DNA from: Gracilibacillus massiliensis
GTDB lineage: Bacteria; Bacillota; Bacilli; Bacillales; Amphibacillaceae
Reading direction: 5' to 3'
DNA: 64,000 nucleotides
NCBI RefSeq assembly: GCF_001458115.1
Contig: NZ_CZRP01000011.1
Location: 682,001-746,000 of the forward strand
The translations under genes and the position numbers were made by a program. This document shows positions 37,089 to 45,960 of the stretch, one piece after another. The notes beneath the pieces were generated by a model, which did no database searches, was not told where the DNA came from, and saw only the letters and a program-made list of their open reading frames with translations. The first letter of the stretch is position 1. Each line of letters begins with the position of its first letter.

Positions 37089-37994
37089 TTGAATAAACGA
37101 AAAAAGCCAACGGAACTGCTCTTGTTTGAGTATTTATTAAACCGCAAAACCCTTACGCAACAAGAATTGCTTACCTATAAAAATTTATGGCGAGGTTATC
37201 AAGGTGAAATTCTGTTTGACTCCTATCTTGAGGAATTATCATGCGATTCTATAGTCCTCAGAGATGTTTGGCTCTCTAAAAATAACCGAATATTCCAACT
37301 GGATCATCTATTGTTTTACAAAGACTGCATATATATGTTCGAAGTGAAAAACTACTCTGGAGATTTCTATTACGAAAACGAAAAGCTGTATAAGGAAACA
37401 GGACAGGAGATCGATGATCCTCTCATCCAACTGAAAAGAAGTGAGTCACTTTTAAGACAATTACTAAAGTCTCTAGGCTACCACTATCATCTTGAATCTA
37501 AGGTTGTCTTCATCAATTCCGAATGTACTATTTTTCAGGCTTCCAGAAATAATAATATTCTTTTACCTACACAAATAAATCGCTATTTCAAACAATTCCA
37601 GCAACATGTTTCTTTAAATCATAAATTTCCCCAATTAGCAAAACGGCTAGAATCCATCCAATTAAAGCAATCATCATATATTAATATCGTTAATTATAAT
37701 TATGATCAGTTGAAAAAAGGTATACCCTGTATTTCATGTCGCCAATTTTTAAATGTAGTGAAAGGAAAGCAAACATTTTGTTCTTCTTGTAGCAATCGTG
37801 AATTCGTTCATGATAGTGTTTTACGTAATCTTAAAGAATACACGCTGCTTTTTCCGAAAGAACGAATAACTATAGAGAAGATGCAGGAATGGTGTGATTT
37901 ACCTATATCCAACCAAAGAATGCGTTACATTTTAAAAAAGTATCTTAGTTTACAAGGAAATACAAAGGGAGCTTATTATATACCGATAGAATAA
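37089..37994 (+). CDS. NERD-domain protein
   Basis: A protein of about 301 residues. A nuclease-related NERD domain lies near residues 30-150 (YQGEILFDSYLEEL, IFQLDHLLFYKDCIYMFEVK with the conserved Asp and Glu-x-Lys). A Cys4 zinc-ribbon-like element follows (PCISCRQF, TFCSSCSN). The C-terminus is a winged-helix-like region. The start is TTG at 37089, eight bases after aaggag; ATG at 37083 is too close. The role is unknown; NERD proteins are predicted nucleic-acid enzymes. Confidence 0.82.
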   Translation: MNKRKKPTELLLFEYLLNRKTLTQQELLTYKNLWRGYQGEILFDSYLEELSCDSIVLRDVWLSKNNRIFQLDHLLFYKDCIYMFEVKNYSGDFYYENEKLYKETGQEIDDPLIQLKRSESLLRQLLKSLGYHYHLESKVVFINSECTIFQASRNNNILLPTQINRYFKQFQQHVSLNHKFPQLAKRLESIQLKQSSYINIVNYNYDQLKKGIPCISCRQFLNVVKGKQTFCSSCSNREFVHDSVLRNLKEYTLLFPKERITIEKMQEWCDLPISNQRMRYILKKYLSLQGNTKGAYYIPIE

Positions 37995-38004
37995 TATTCT
38001 TTTT

Positions 38005-38285
38005 TTATGGAAAAAGCAGAGATAGCATGAAAAGTGGAGAGGGCACGAGGAGATTTCATGGAAAAAGCAAGGATTGCATGAAAAGTGGACCGAAACAAGA
38101 GGGAATTTCACGGAAAAAGCGGAGATAGCATGAAAAGTGAACAGGAGCACGAGGAGATTTCATGGAAAAAGCAAGGATTGCATGAAAAGTGGACCGAAAC
38201 AAGAGGAAATTTCACGGAAAAAGCGAAGATAGCATGAAAAGTGAACAGCAGCAAGAGTAGGTTTCGTGGAAAAAGTATTAACTCC
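38005..38285. repeat. Tandem repeat array, ~51-bp unit
   Basis: Five to six copies of a ~51-54 bp unit start with ggaaaaagc (about 38008, 38058, 38109, 38162, 38213, 38267). Each unit has two half-units, one with catggaaaaagcaaggattg and one with catgaaaagtg. Alternate units are more alike. The minus-strand frames through it are just repeat translation. Confidence 0.85.
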
Positions 38286-38350
38286 TTTGAAATAAGCTTA
38301 AACGAGATCACTTTTGTTAAAATTTCTTAATTAAAACAACATAAGAAATA

Positions 38351-38379
38351 TTGACAAACTCTTTCAATCTTGAGATAAT
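38351..38379 (+). promoter_or_regulatory. SigA promoter of codBA
   Basis: A perfect -35 TTGACA (38351-38356), 17-bp spacer and -10 GATAAT (38374-38379) place the start about 20 bases before the PyrR element. Confidence 0.8.
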
Positions 38380-38404
38380 AATTTCAATCAAATATTGGTA
38401 CCTT

Positions 38405-38517
38405 TAATTCAGTCCCGTGAGGCTGACAAGGACAACGGATTGCAGAAGGGATACGTCTATGGACGATTTGTACCCTTTTGTCTGAAACTTCTTGTCAGTT
38501 GGGCAAGGAGTTTTTTT
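38405..38517 (+). promoter_or_regulatory. PyrR-type attenuator of codBA
   Basis: TTCAGTCCCGTGAGGCTGAC (38408-38427) is the conserved PyrR-binding loop of pyr attenuators. Downstream lies an intrinsic terminator: aacttcttg (38486-38494) pairs with caaggagtt (38504-38512), followed by seven T. With UMP-bound PyrR the terminator would form and shut off codBA. Confidence 0.85.
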
Positions 38518-38634
38518 ATTGTTCAGAATGTTGACAGGTAATCTTACAATCTAGTAGTCGATTAGCTCAGTTGTTCTTACAATAAAGTGACTTGCTCAAC
38601 AGGTGCCAGTCAAACAGACAAGGGGAGATTTTAA

Positions 38635-39888
38635 ATGGATAAAGAATTTTCATTACAAGCAGTACCTAAATCACACAGAAATGGTTTTTGGAAAATGTTT
38701 GTCGTCATGTTAGGTTTTACATTCTTCTCGGCAAGCATGCTATCAGGTGGAGAGTTAGGTTTAGGTTTAACGATGCAAGAATTTATTTGGATGGTCTTAT
38801 TAGGTAACTTAATCTTAGGTTTATATACAGGTGGACTAGCTTATATTGCAGCAAAAACAGGCTTATCCACACATTTATTAGCACGCTACGCTTTCGGAGA
38901 AAAAGGTTCTTATTTAGCATCATTTTTACTGGGAGCCACTCAAGTTGGTTGGTTTGGAGTAGGTTTAGCAATGTTTGCTGTACCAGTTAATAAGGTAACA
39001 GGAATCGATATGACCACGTTGATCATCGTCTCCGGGATTGTTATGACTTTCTCTGCATTTTTTGGAATGAAAGCTTTAGCGATCTTAAGTTTTATCGCAG
39101 TTCCGGCAATAGCGATCTTAGGAAGTATATCAGTCGGAATAGCAGTCGATGATCTTGGTGGTTTAGCTGGATTATTCGCTTATGAACCAGAGGCATCATT
39201 AGGACTCGCAGCTGCATTGACGATTTGTGTTGGATCCTTTGCCAGTGGTGGTACATTAACGCCTGACTTTGCTCGTTTTGCGAAAACGAAAAAAACAGCA
39301 GTTGTCACTACTCTGATCGCATTTTTTATCGGAAATTCACTAATGTTTTTATTCGGGGCAGTTGGTTCGATTGCAACAGGTCTTGGCGATATATCCGAAG
39401 TTATGTTTGTTCAAGGATTGGTTGTACCGGCCATCATTGTATTAGGGTTAAATATCTGGACGACAAATGATAATTCCTTATATGCTTCAGGTTTAGGGTT
39501 TTCTAATATTACAAAAATTAAAAAGAGTAAAGTCGTTATCTTTAATGGCATCGTAGGTACGATTTTTGCGATGTGGTTATATAACAATTTTGTTGGATGG
39601 TTAACCCTTTTAGGTGCAGCTTTACCACCAATTGGAGCGATTCTGTTAGCAGACTTTTTCATTATGAAAAAAGGTAAATATCCGAAATTGGAAGATATGA
39701 GCTTTCAAGCCGTACGTTGGCCTGCAATTGTAGCCTGGGGCGGTGGCTTTGCCGCAGCACAATATCTATCAGGAATTCCACCTCTGAATGGAATTATCGG
39801 CGCAGTTGTGTTATATGTAGGACTAACACTTTTAACAGAAAAAGTTTTTACAACGGAGAAAAGTTTGACACTTGGAAAAGAGGTATAG
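38635..39888 (+). CDS. codB: Cytosine permease
   Basis: A 417-residue NCS1-family transporter with about 12 membrane helices. Typical segments are [12 protein letters not shown]-like [19 protein letters not shown] and [16 protein letters not shown]. It imports cytosine by proton or sodium symport. ATG follows aggggagattttaa. The codA start comes three bases after the stop, and a PyrR attenuator precedes both. Confidence 0.93.
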   Translation: MDKEFSLQAVPKSHRNGFWKMFVVMLGFTFFSASMLSGGELGLGLTMQEFIWMVLLGNLILGLYTGGLAYIAAKTGLSTHLLARYAFGEKGSYLASFLLGATQVGWFGVGLAMFAVPVNKVTGIDMTTLIIVSGIVMTFSAFFGMKALAILSFIAVPAIAILGSISVGIAVDDLGGLAGLFAYEPEASLGLAAALTICVGSFASGGTLTPDFARFAKTKKTAVVTTLIAFFIGNSLMFLFGAVGSIATGLGDISEVMFVQGLVVPAIIVLGLNIWTTNDNSLYASGLGFSNITKIKKSKVVIFNGIVGTIFAMWLYNNFVGWLTLLGAALPPIGAILLADFFIMKKGKYPKLEDMSFQAVRWPAIVAWGGGFAAAQYLSGIPPLNGIIGAVVLYVGLTLLTEKVFTTEKSLTLGKEV

Positions 39889-39890
39889 AA

Positions 39891-41150
39891 TTGATTATTC
39901 AAAACGCAGCACTACCAAAACAAGAAGGCTTATTTAATATTTATATCGAAAAAGGTAAATTCACCAAAATCGAGCAAGCACAGCCTGTCGAAGGTGCGAT
40001 CGATGTGGAAGGAAAACTAGTGAGTGCCCCTTTTATTGAACCACATTGTCATCTGGACACCACTCTTACAGCAGGTGAGCCAAAATGGAATGAAAGTGGA
40101 ACCCTTTTTGAAGGTATATCAACTTGGGCAGAACGAAAAAAGACTCTGACAATAGAAGATGTCAAAGAACGAGCAACAAAAGCATTAAAATGGCAAATCG
40201 CTCAAGGTATTCAACATGTTCGTACACACGTTGATGTCTGTGATCCATCTTTAACCGCAATGAAAGCTTTGTTAGAAGTTAAGGATGAGTTAAAAGAATA
40301 TGTGGACCTTCAGCTTGTAGCTTTTCCGCAAGATGGCTATTTATCTTATCCGAATGGTACAGAGTTAGTGGAAGAGGCATTGAAACTTGGAGCAGATGTT
40401 GTTGGAGGGATTCCGCATTTTGAATTCACTCGGGAATACGGTGTGGAGTCTATGAAAATTGCTTTTGATTTAGCTGAGAAGTATGACAAGTTAGTTGATA
40501 TTCATTGTGATGAAATTGATGATGAGCAATCACGATTTGTCGAAGTAGTAGCTGCTGAAGCATACAAACGAGGCTTAGGTAGCAAAGTAACAGCAAGTCA
40601 TACGACAGCAATGCATTCGTATAACGGAGCCTATGTATCAAAATTAATGAAAATTCTCGGTTTGTCTGAAATTAATTTTGTTGCGAATCCACTAGTTAAT
40701 ATTCATTTACAAGGCCGTTTTGACGATTATCCAAAGCGACGTGGTATTACCCGTGTAAAAGAATTGTCTGAGGCTGGTTTAAATGTCTGTTTCGGCCATG
40801 ATGATATTTTCGATCCATGGTACCCGTTAGGAACAGGCAGTATGTTACAAGTCTTACATATGGGAATTCATGTGACGCATTTAATGGGATATAACCAAAT
40901 CATCGATGCTTTTGATTTTATTACAGGTAACAGTGCGATAACCTTAGATATTCAGGATCAATATGGCATCGAGATTGGTAAGCCAGCCAATTTTATTATT
41001 TTAAATGCAACGAATGAGTACGATGCGGTTCGTAAGCAAGCAGAAGTGATTGCATCTTATCGGAATGGTGAAAAAATAGTTGGAACAAAACCGAAAGAAA
41101 CATCCTTACTTATAAATGAAAAACAAGAGTTTATAGATTTTGAAAGATAG
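39891..41150 (+). CDS. codA: Cytosine deaminase
   Basis: A 419-residue amidohydrolase that converts cytosine to uracil for pyrimidine salvage. Metal ligands are visible: HxH in [14 protein letters not shown], His in [15 protein letters not shown], His in [14 protein letters not shown] and the late Asp in [15 protein letters not shown]. The start is TTG at 39891 with gaggt six bases upstream; a much longer open frame running back through codB is not used. It is co-transcribed with codB. Confidence 0.94.
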   Translation: MIIQNAALPKQEGLFNIYIEKGKFTKIEQAQPVEGAIDVEGKLVSAPFIEPHCHLDTTLTAGEPKWNESGTLFEGISTWAERKKTLTIEDVKERATKALKWQIAQGIQHVRTHVDVCDPSLTAMKALLEVKDELKEYVDLQLVAFPQDGYLSYPNGTELVEEALKLGADVVGGIPHFEFTREYGVESMKIAFDLAEKYDKLVDIHCDEIDDEQSRFVEVVAAEAYKRGLGSKVTASHTTAMHSYNGAYVSKLMKILGLSEINFVANPLVNIHLQGRFDDYPKRRGITRVKELSEAGLNVCFGHDDIFDPWYPLGTGSMLQVLHMGIHVTHLMGYNQIIDAFDFITGNSAITLDIQDQYGIEIGKPANFIILNATNEYDAVRKQAEVIASYRNGEKIVGTKPKETSLLINEKQEFIDFER

Positions 41151-41171
41151 GGCCAAGGCTCTATCTTTTTA
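41144..41171 (+). terminator. Terminator of codBA
   Basis: aagatagggccaaggctctatctttt is a short stem around the codA stop codon with a following T-run. Confidence 0.75.
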
Positions 41172-41225
41172 TTTTTTACGCTAGGAAATCATAAAATTTC
41201 AGCGAAGGTAAAATTTCAAATGAAC

Positions 41226-41286
41226 TAAGTAATAGAAAAACTTCGTCACTCGCTAAAAGACGTGGCGAGTGATGAGTTTTTCTTAT
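41226..41286. repeat. Palindromic intergenic repeat, two-copy family, copy 2
   Basis: agaaaaacttcg...actcgctaaaa...gagtttttctta mirrors the copy at 24281-24336, with compensating changes in the stem (actcg/cgagt kept). It sits between codA and the PstS-like gene. Confidence 0.6.
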
Positions 41287-41360
41287 GGAAATAACTTCAA
41301 ACAACCTCTTTACTTATGGTACTATGTGATTAGAACTATTCCAATTATTGAGGTGAAATA

Positions 41361-42506
41361 ATGAGGTTATTTGCAAGCATATTGATTGTTATTGGGATTG
41401 GCGTTGCGGGACTGTTTTTATGGATTATTGCATTATTAGGAAAAGATCAGCAATTTTACGGTGTATATATTCCGATTTTGAGCTTGGGTCTAATCGTGAT
41501 CATAATTCTAGCAATCTACGATAAGTGGAAAGAGAAAGGAACAAAATTGTTCAGTATATCTTTTTTAGTAATAGCGATTATTACTATGGGTTCCTATGAA
41601 GGCTATCAATATTATTTAAAAAGTCTTGAAATTGTAAGCACTCAGGACGTCGACTTGTCCGAATACCAACCTTTTCAAGAAGACACAAGGGCAATCAGGT
41701 TAGAAGAAGAGTCGACACTACAATTAACAGATGACTTACCACAATTAGATGGTGCTACGGCATTATATCCAGTATATGCAGGATTTGCTCAGGCTGTCTA
41801 TCCTGAAAAAACTTATAATTTAGATGAGAGTGAAGTCATATCAAGTCAAACATCTAATGCATTTAAAAACGTAATACATAGTGATGCCGATATAGCTTTT
41901 ATGGCAGAACCTTCAGAAAAACAATATGAATATGCAGACTCGATAAATGTTGACATAGAATTAACCCCGATTGGGAAAGAAGCGTTTGTCTTTTTTGTTA
42001 ACAAAAACAATCCAGTAGATTCTTTAACAATAGAGCAAATTCAAGCGATTTATTCAGGTGAAGTCACAAATTGGCAAGAGGTCGGAGGAAATAATGAAGA
42101 AATTCGTGCTTTTCAGCGTCCAGAAGGTAGTGGTAGCCAATCGGCATTAATTCGATTTATGGAAAACAGAGAATTAATGGAACCCCCTGCTGATGAAATT
42201 GTTTCTGGCATGGGCGGAATTATTAGAGAAACGTCTAATTACCAAAACCATAAAAATGCGATAGGTTTTTCATTTCGCTTTTTCTCACAAGAGATGGTTG
42301 AGAATGGTGAGATTAAACATATAGCTATTAATGAAGTAGAACCATCGAAAGAAAATATCCAAAATGAAAAATATCCAGTGATAGCTGAGTTTTATGCAGT
42401 AACTAGAAGAACAAAAAGTGAAAATGTTGAAAAGTTAATCGATTGGATTCAAACAGAACTAGGTCAAGAAATAGTTGATCGAACAGGATATGTGCCATTA
42501 GAGTGA
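41361..42506 (+). CDS. Membrane-anchored PstS-like substrate-binding protein
   Basis: A 381-residue protein with three N-terminal membrane helices (residues ~4-25, 33-52, 64-84), then a periplasmic-binding-protein-like domain of the phosphate type. In it, LDGATALYPVYAGFAQ corresponds to the N-lobe start, and FQRPEGSGSQSAL matches the PstS anion-binding R-x-x-GSG-T/S segment. No pstC, pstA or pstB follows. It heads a tight run of uncharacterised membrane genes. It could be a phosphate sensor or scavenger rather than a transporter component. Confidence 0.75.
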   Translation: MRLFASILIVIGIGVAGLFLWIIALLGKDQQFYGVYIPILSLGLIVIIILAIYDKWKEKGTKLFSISFLVIAIITMGSYEGYQYYLKSLEIVSTQDVDLSEYQPFQEDTRAIRLEEESTLQLTDDLPQLDGATALYPVYAGFAQAVYPEKTYNLDESEVISSQTSNAFKNVIHSDADIAFMAEPSEKQYEYADSINVDIELTPIGKEAFVFFVNKNNPVDSLTIEQIQAIYSGEVTNWQEVGGNNEEIRAFQRPEGSGSQSALIRFMENRELMEPPADEIVSGMGGIIRETSNYQNHKNAIGFSFRFFSQEMVENGEIKHIAINEVEPSKENIQNEKYPVIAEFYAVTRRTKSENVEKLIDWIQTELGQEIVDRTGYVPLE

Positions 42507-42536
42507 TCGACATCGTGATAAAGAGGAGTGGTAAAC

Positions 42537-43220
42537 GTGCAGTTTCACATAGATCTTATCGCATTAGTATCGATCATTCCAGTATGGATGATCATTGCTT
42601 TTGCCGCTGTTAATATTTATCGAAAAAAACAAGAGCACATGGCGATATGGAAAGTAATTTTGCTTATATTAGTAGGATTATTTACGGTTGATTTTAATTG
42701 GCAATCATCGGGACAGAATCAATGGACCCTGCCGATTCTGCCACTAGGCGTTTGGATTATTTACTTTCTTTTGCGAAATGATCCAGAGCGCTGGCAACGA
42801 GTTCGTCCTTTTGCATGGTTAGGTTATGCCGCAAGTTTTCTATTTTTATTATCGAACCTTATTTCTCTTGTATTGCAACCTATCATTTATCCATTAGATG
42901 AGATTGATACCTATATTGCCGATGTGGAGAATGCGGATATCATTACGACTTATGGGAATCTTTCGAATAAAACGATCGATAAGGAGCAGTTCATGGATGC
43001 CTTGGAAACTGCTGAAGTAAAAGATTTAGATATTAATAACTTTTCACAATTAGATCAAGGCCATACAGAACAGTTTCCCTATATTTTAGATGGAATAAAT
43101 CCAAAGTGGGGTAGTGGTATAATACCTGTCATTTACCTAGAAAAAGATGGGAAAGGGATGCTGGTTTCTTCACCTGAAAAACAATATTATTTTACTACTG
43201 AAAAGCGCCTATGGGAGTGA
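42537..43220 (+). CDS. Hypothetical membrane protein
   Basis: A 227-residue protein with four hydrophobic segments in the first ~125 residues and a C-terminal extracytoplasmic region of about 95 residues. The GTG start at 42537 is eight bases after gaggag. It lies 30 bp after the PstS-like gene and 7 bp before the next, so an operon is likely. No family recognised. Confidence 0.65.
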   Translation: MQFHIDLIALVSIIPVWMIIAFAAVNIYRKKQEHMAIWKVILLILVGLFTVDFNWQSSGQNQWTLPILPLGVWIIYFLLRNDPERWQRVRPFAWLGYAASFLFLLSNLISLVLQPIIYPLDEIDTYIADVENADIITTYGNLSNKTIDKEQFMDALETAEVKDLDINNFSQLDQGHTEQFPYILDGINPKWGSGIIPVIYLEKDGKGMLVSSPEKQYYFTTEKRLWE

Positions 43221-43227
43221 CAGATCA

Positions 43228-43950
43228 ATGGCATATAAAAAAATAGGAGTCATCCTAGCAGTGATCATCGTGATTGCTCTGATTTGGTTTGGCATCAGTA
43301 AATTTTATGCAAATCCTGATACATTTTTATCAAAACAAACAATCAAAAACCAAATAAAAGAGTATCATCAAATGAACGTAAAGAAAATACAAGAAACGAT
43401 CTATTTAGACGATGCCCATGTCGTTATTCCTTTCATCTCAGAGACAGATAAATATGCATTAGCTTTTTGGCAATGGAAGGAAGCAGAATGGCAAAGCATT
43501 GGTCATAATGCAATGGGGGCATATACGATTTGGAAAGTGGATGATCAAAATTATCTTATATGGAATGTTAAGCCGAATGATAGCTTGGAGTATGTCGATT
43601 TACTAGGACAACGGGAGAGAGAGTACGGCATAACAAATGGAAATGATTTTTATCATCCGGAGATTGATATGACGGAAAAACTTAATGTATCAAAAGAAGT
43701 ATATGGTATGAAGCCATTACCTTCAGTTTGGGATAAAGTAATTTTTGAGTTTCAACCACATGAACCAACGAGTACAAATGAAATGTTTCATTTTCAGTCA
43801 CAACCACCAGAAATAAATGTAGGATGGGTTCCTTATGACAGTCAAGATCAAATATTATCTGTTGACAACTATTTTTCGGGTAACTCAGGAGGTTCTGGTG
43901 GAGGTAAAATAGTACATATTTTTCGTTTAACAGAAGATGAAATCAAATAA
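43228..43950 (+). CDS. Hypothetical membrane-anchored protein
   Basis: A 240-residue protein with one N-terminal membrane helix (residues ~5-25) and a soluble outer domain rich in Trp and Tyr (ALAFWQWKEAEWQSIG). The ATG follows gggagtgacagatca. The C-terminal GNSGGSGGGK is a flexible glycine stretch. No family recognised. Confidence 0.65.
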   Translation: MAYKKIGVILAVIIVIALIWFGISKFYANPDTFLSKQTIKNQIKEYHQMNVKKIQETIYLDDAHVVIPFISETDKYALAFWQWKEAEWQSIGHNAMGAYTIWKVDDQNYLIWNVKPNDSLEYVDLLGQREREYGITNGNDFYHPEIDMTEKLNVSKEVYGMKPLPSVWDKVIFEFQPHEPTSTNEMFHFQSQPPEINVGWVPYDSQDQILSVDNYFSGNSGGSGGGKIVHIFRLTEDEIK

Positions 43951-44010
43951 TTGAAACCTTTTTTACCCTCATTCGTAAGTAGTAGTAGAGAAAAACAAGG
44001 GGGATAAAAA

Positions 44011-45723
44011 ATGTTAGGTGTATTAATCGCAACATTAATCGCAATGATTTTATATGTAGTAGGTGTAATTCTAACCGTAAGCATTTCAAAACTAAATGCT
44101 ACTCGCGTAATGAAACACGGTTTATTTATATTTGTCGTGGGTTACCTTACTACTGGAATTATATTTTATTTTGCTTTACCAGCAGTATCTGTGCCAAATA
44201 TGTTAATCGCTAATCTGGTAGTAGCCGTGATCTTTTTACCGCTGTTTCTTTATGTGATTCAGCCAGGGAAAAAAGTAGAAACAAGGGTAATGAAACCAAT
44301 AATTGGCTTTTTTAGTCTTGCTTTTATCGCAGTAATCGTCGTAATTGTATTAGGTTTTACTACCTTAGATGAAGCACATCAATCGATTTCTGTAACAGAA
44401 GAAGAGGAAGCAAAACCATTAACAAAAGATGAAACGCCAATTACAGTGGCGCCTGAGTTTGCACGAAATAAAATTCAGAAAGCAATGAGTGTTGTACCAA
44501 ATCCGCAATTTTATGATTTAGGTAAATTACAAGTGCAAAAAGTCGATCAAGAAATTGTCTATGTAGCACCAGTAGAGTTTGCAGGTTTCTGGAAGTTTGT
44601 TCGTGGAAAAGAAACAGCAGGTTATTTTACGATCTCTGCAACAAATGTAAATGCCCAACCAGAATTTCATGAGAGTGCGATGCAGTATACAAACTCCAGC
44701 TATTTTCATAAATATGTAAAACGGGTGATCTATAATCAGTATCCACAATATATTCAAAGTGGTGATGCTCAAATTGAAATCGACGATGATGGAAAGCCAT
44801 GGTATGTTCAAACTATTTATCGCCCAATGCATGTTACCAATAAACCAAATCTAGAAGCATTAAAAGTCGTTGTAATTGATCCAACTTCAGGGGAGATGGA
44901 GATGTTTGAAACCGATCAAGCACCTGATTTTATCGAAGGATCGGTAAGTTCAGAAATGGCTACAACAGAAAACAATTATTTTGGTAAGTATATACATGGT
45001 TGGTTAAATAGTGTTTTTGGAAAAAGAGATGTTAAAATACCAAATGCATCTGGTTCAGAGTCCGAAGTTACCCCAATTTTTGATGAGAATGGGGAGATGT
45101 TCTATTTTACAGACTTGACGTCACCTAAGGAAAATATTGATTCTGCATTGGGTTATACCTTAATTCACGCCCGTACTGGGGAACTAACCTATTATGGTGG
45201 AGAAAAAAATAATGGAATAATGGATAGTGAAGGTGCTAAACAGATTGTAAATAAGGAGTTTCCTGAGAAGAAATGGGAAGGATACATGCCAGTATTATAT
45301 AATATTGATGGCAATCCGACCTGGGTAGTTAATGTACTAGATCCTAATGGATTACACAAACAATACGCCTATATAAAAGCAAATGATTCTGATTTTGTTG
45401 TATTTGGAGATACGGCTAATCAGACCTTAGATGCATATCGAATGGCATTATTACAAAGACCAGGTAATGTCGGTGCTACGGATGACGCAGAGTTGGAGAC
45501 AAGGTCGGGTGAAATAGATCGAGTCTTGGTGACATCAACTGAGCAAGGACAGGTCGTGCAGTTTTTATTAAATGGTGATCAAACGATTTATACGGTTAAT
45601 GCTAGTTCTTCACCACTATCGATCTTTTTAGAAAAAGGAGATACCATTAGAGCGGAAGTTCAAACCTTAGACAACGGGACCGCCACAGTCGAAGAAATTG
45701 AAATTGAAGGATTAACACAATAA
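44011..45723 (+). CDS. Large membrane-anchored protein, unknown function
   Basis: A 570-residue protein with four N-terminal membrane helices (about residues 1-22, 33-55, 63-83, 91-115) and a ~450-residue outer domain. The outer part has two related-looking segments (APEFARNKIQKAMSVVPN and DSEGAKQIVNKEFPEKKWEG), which recall PepSY-like repeats. A small C-terminal beta domain is QVVQFLLNGDQTIYTVNASS. ATG follows caagggggataaaaa. It follows the PstS-like run by 60 bp and ends in a strong terminator. Function unknown. Confidence 0.7.
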   Translation: MLGVLIATLIAMILYVVGVILTVSISKLNATRVMKHGLFIFVVGYLTTGIIFYFALPAVSVPNMLIANLVVAVIFLPLFLYVIQPGKKVETRVMKPIIGFFSLAFIAVIVVIVLGFTTLDEAHQSISVTEEEEAKPLTKDETPITVAPEFARNKIQKAMSVVPNPQFYDLGKLQVQKVDQEIVYVAPVEFAGFWKFVRGKETAGYFTISATNVNAQPEFHESAMQYTNSSYFHKYVKRVIYNQYPQYIQSGDAQIEIDDDGKPWYVQTIYRPMHVTNKPNLEALKVVVIDPTSGEMEMFETDQAPDFIEGSVSSEMATTENNYFGKYIHGWLNSVFGKRDVKIPNASGSESEVTPIFDENGEMFYFTDLTSPKENIDSALGYTLIHARTGELTYYGGEKNNGIMDSEGAKQIVNKEFPEKKWEGYMPVLYNIDGNPTWVVNVLDPNGLHKQYAYIKANDSDFVVFGDTANQTLDAYRMALLQRPGNVGATDDAELETRSGEIDRVLVTSTEQGQVVQFLLNGDQTIYTVNASSSPLSIFLEKGDTIRAEVQTLDNGTATVEEIEIEGLTQ

Positions 45724-45724
45724 T

Positions 45725-45757
45725 GAAAAAGCATGGATAATTCCATGCTTTTTTTAT
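45725..45757 (+). terminator. Terminator after the 570-residue membrane protein
   Basis: aaaaagcatgga pairs with tccatgcttttt around taat. Confidence 0.92.
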
Positions 45758-45789
45758 TATGAATGGAGTGAAACTGTGAAGTATTTGTT

Positions 45790-45925
45790 TATAGTTTCTT
45801 CACGGGAAGTGTTGTTCGCTAGACGGGAATTATGCTTTTTTCCCGTGAAGCCGATGAAAATTCCTGTCTAGAAGAAGAGGATTCCCGTTAAGCGCGAGTA
45901 AATTCCTGTGAAGAAAAAATACTTT
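45790..45925. repeat. Degenerate short tandem repeats, ~21-bp unit
   Basis: At least three consecutive 21-bp units begin ttcc[c/t]gt (ttcccgtgaagcc..., ttcctgtctagaag..., ttcccgttaagcg..., then ttcctgtgaag). The left part carries related units in inverted orientation (cttcacgggaa, tagacgggaatt). Confidence 0.6.
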
Positions 45926-45960
45926 CATTTTAAACGAAATCTATAATCTCGATTTGTCCA

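Noticed and set aside
38005-38285. CRISPR array
   Set aside because: The units are directly tandem with no unique spacers, and no cas gene is near.
37950-38311. Minus-strand frames of repeated Cys/Phe/His peptides
   Set aside because: They come from the 51-bp tandem array; no start signal, and the unit is a multiple of three by chance.
39717-39890. N-terminal extension of codA overlapping codB
   Set aside because: It runs through the codB coding region in another frame; the TTG at 39891 has a good ribosome-binding site and begins the conserved domain.
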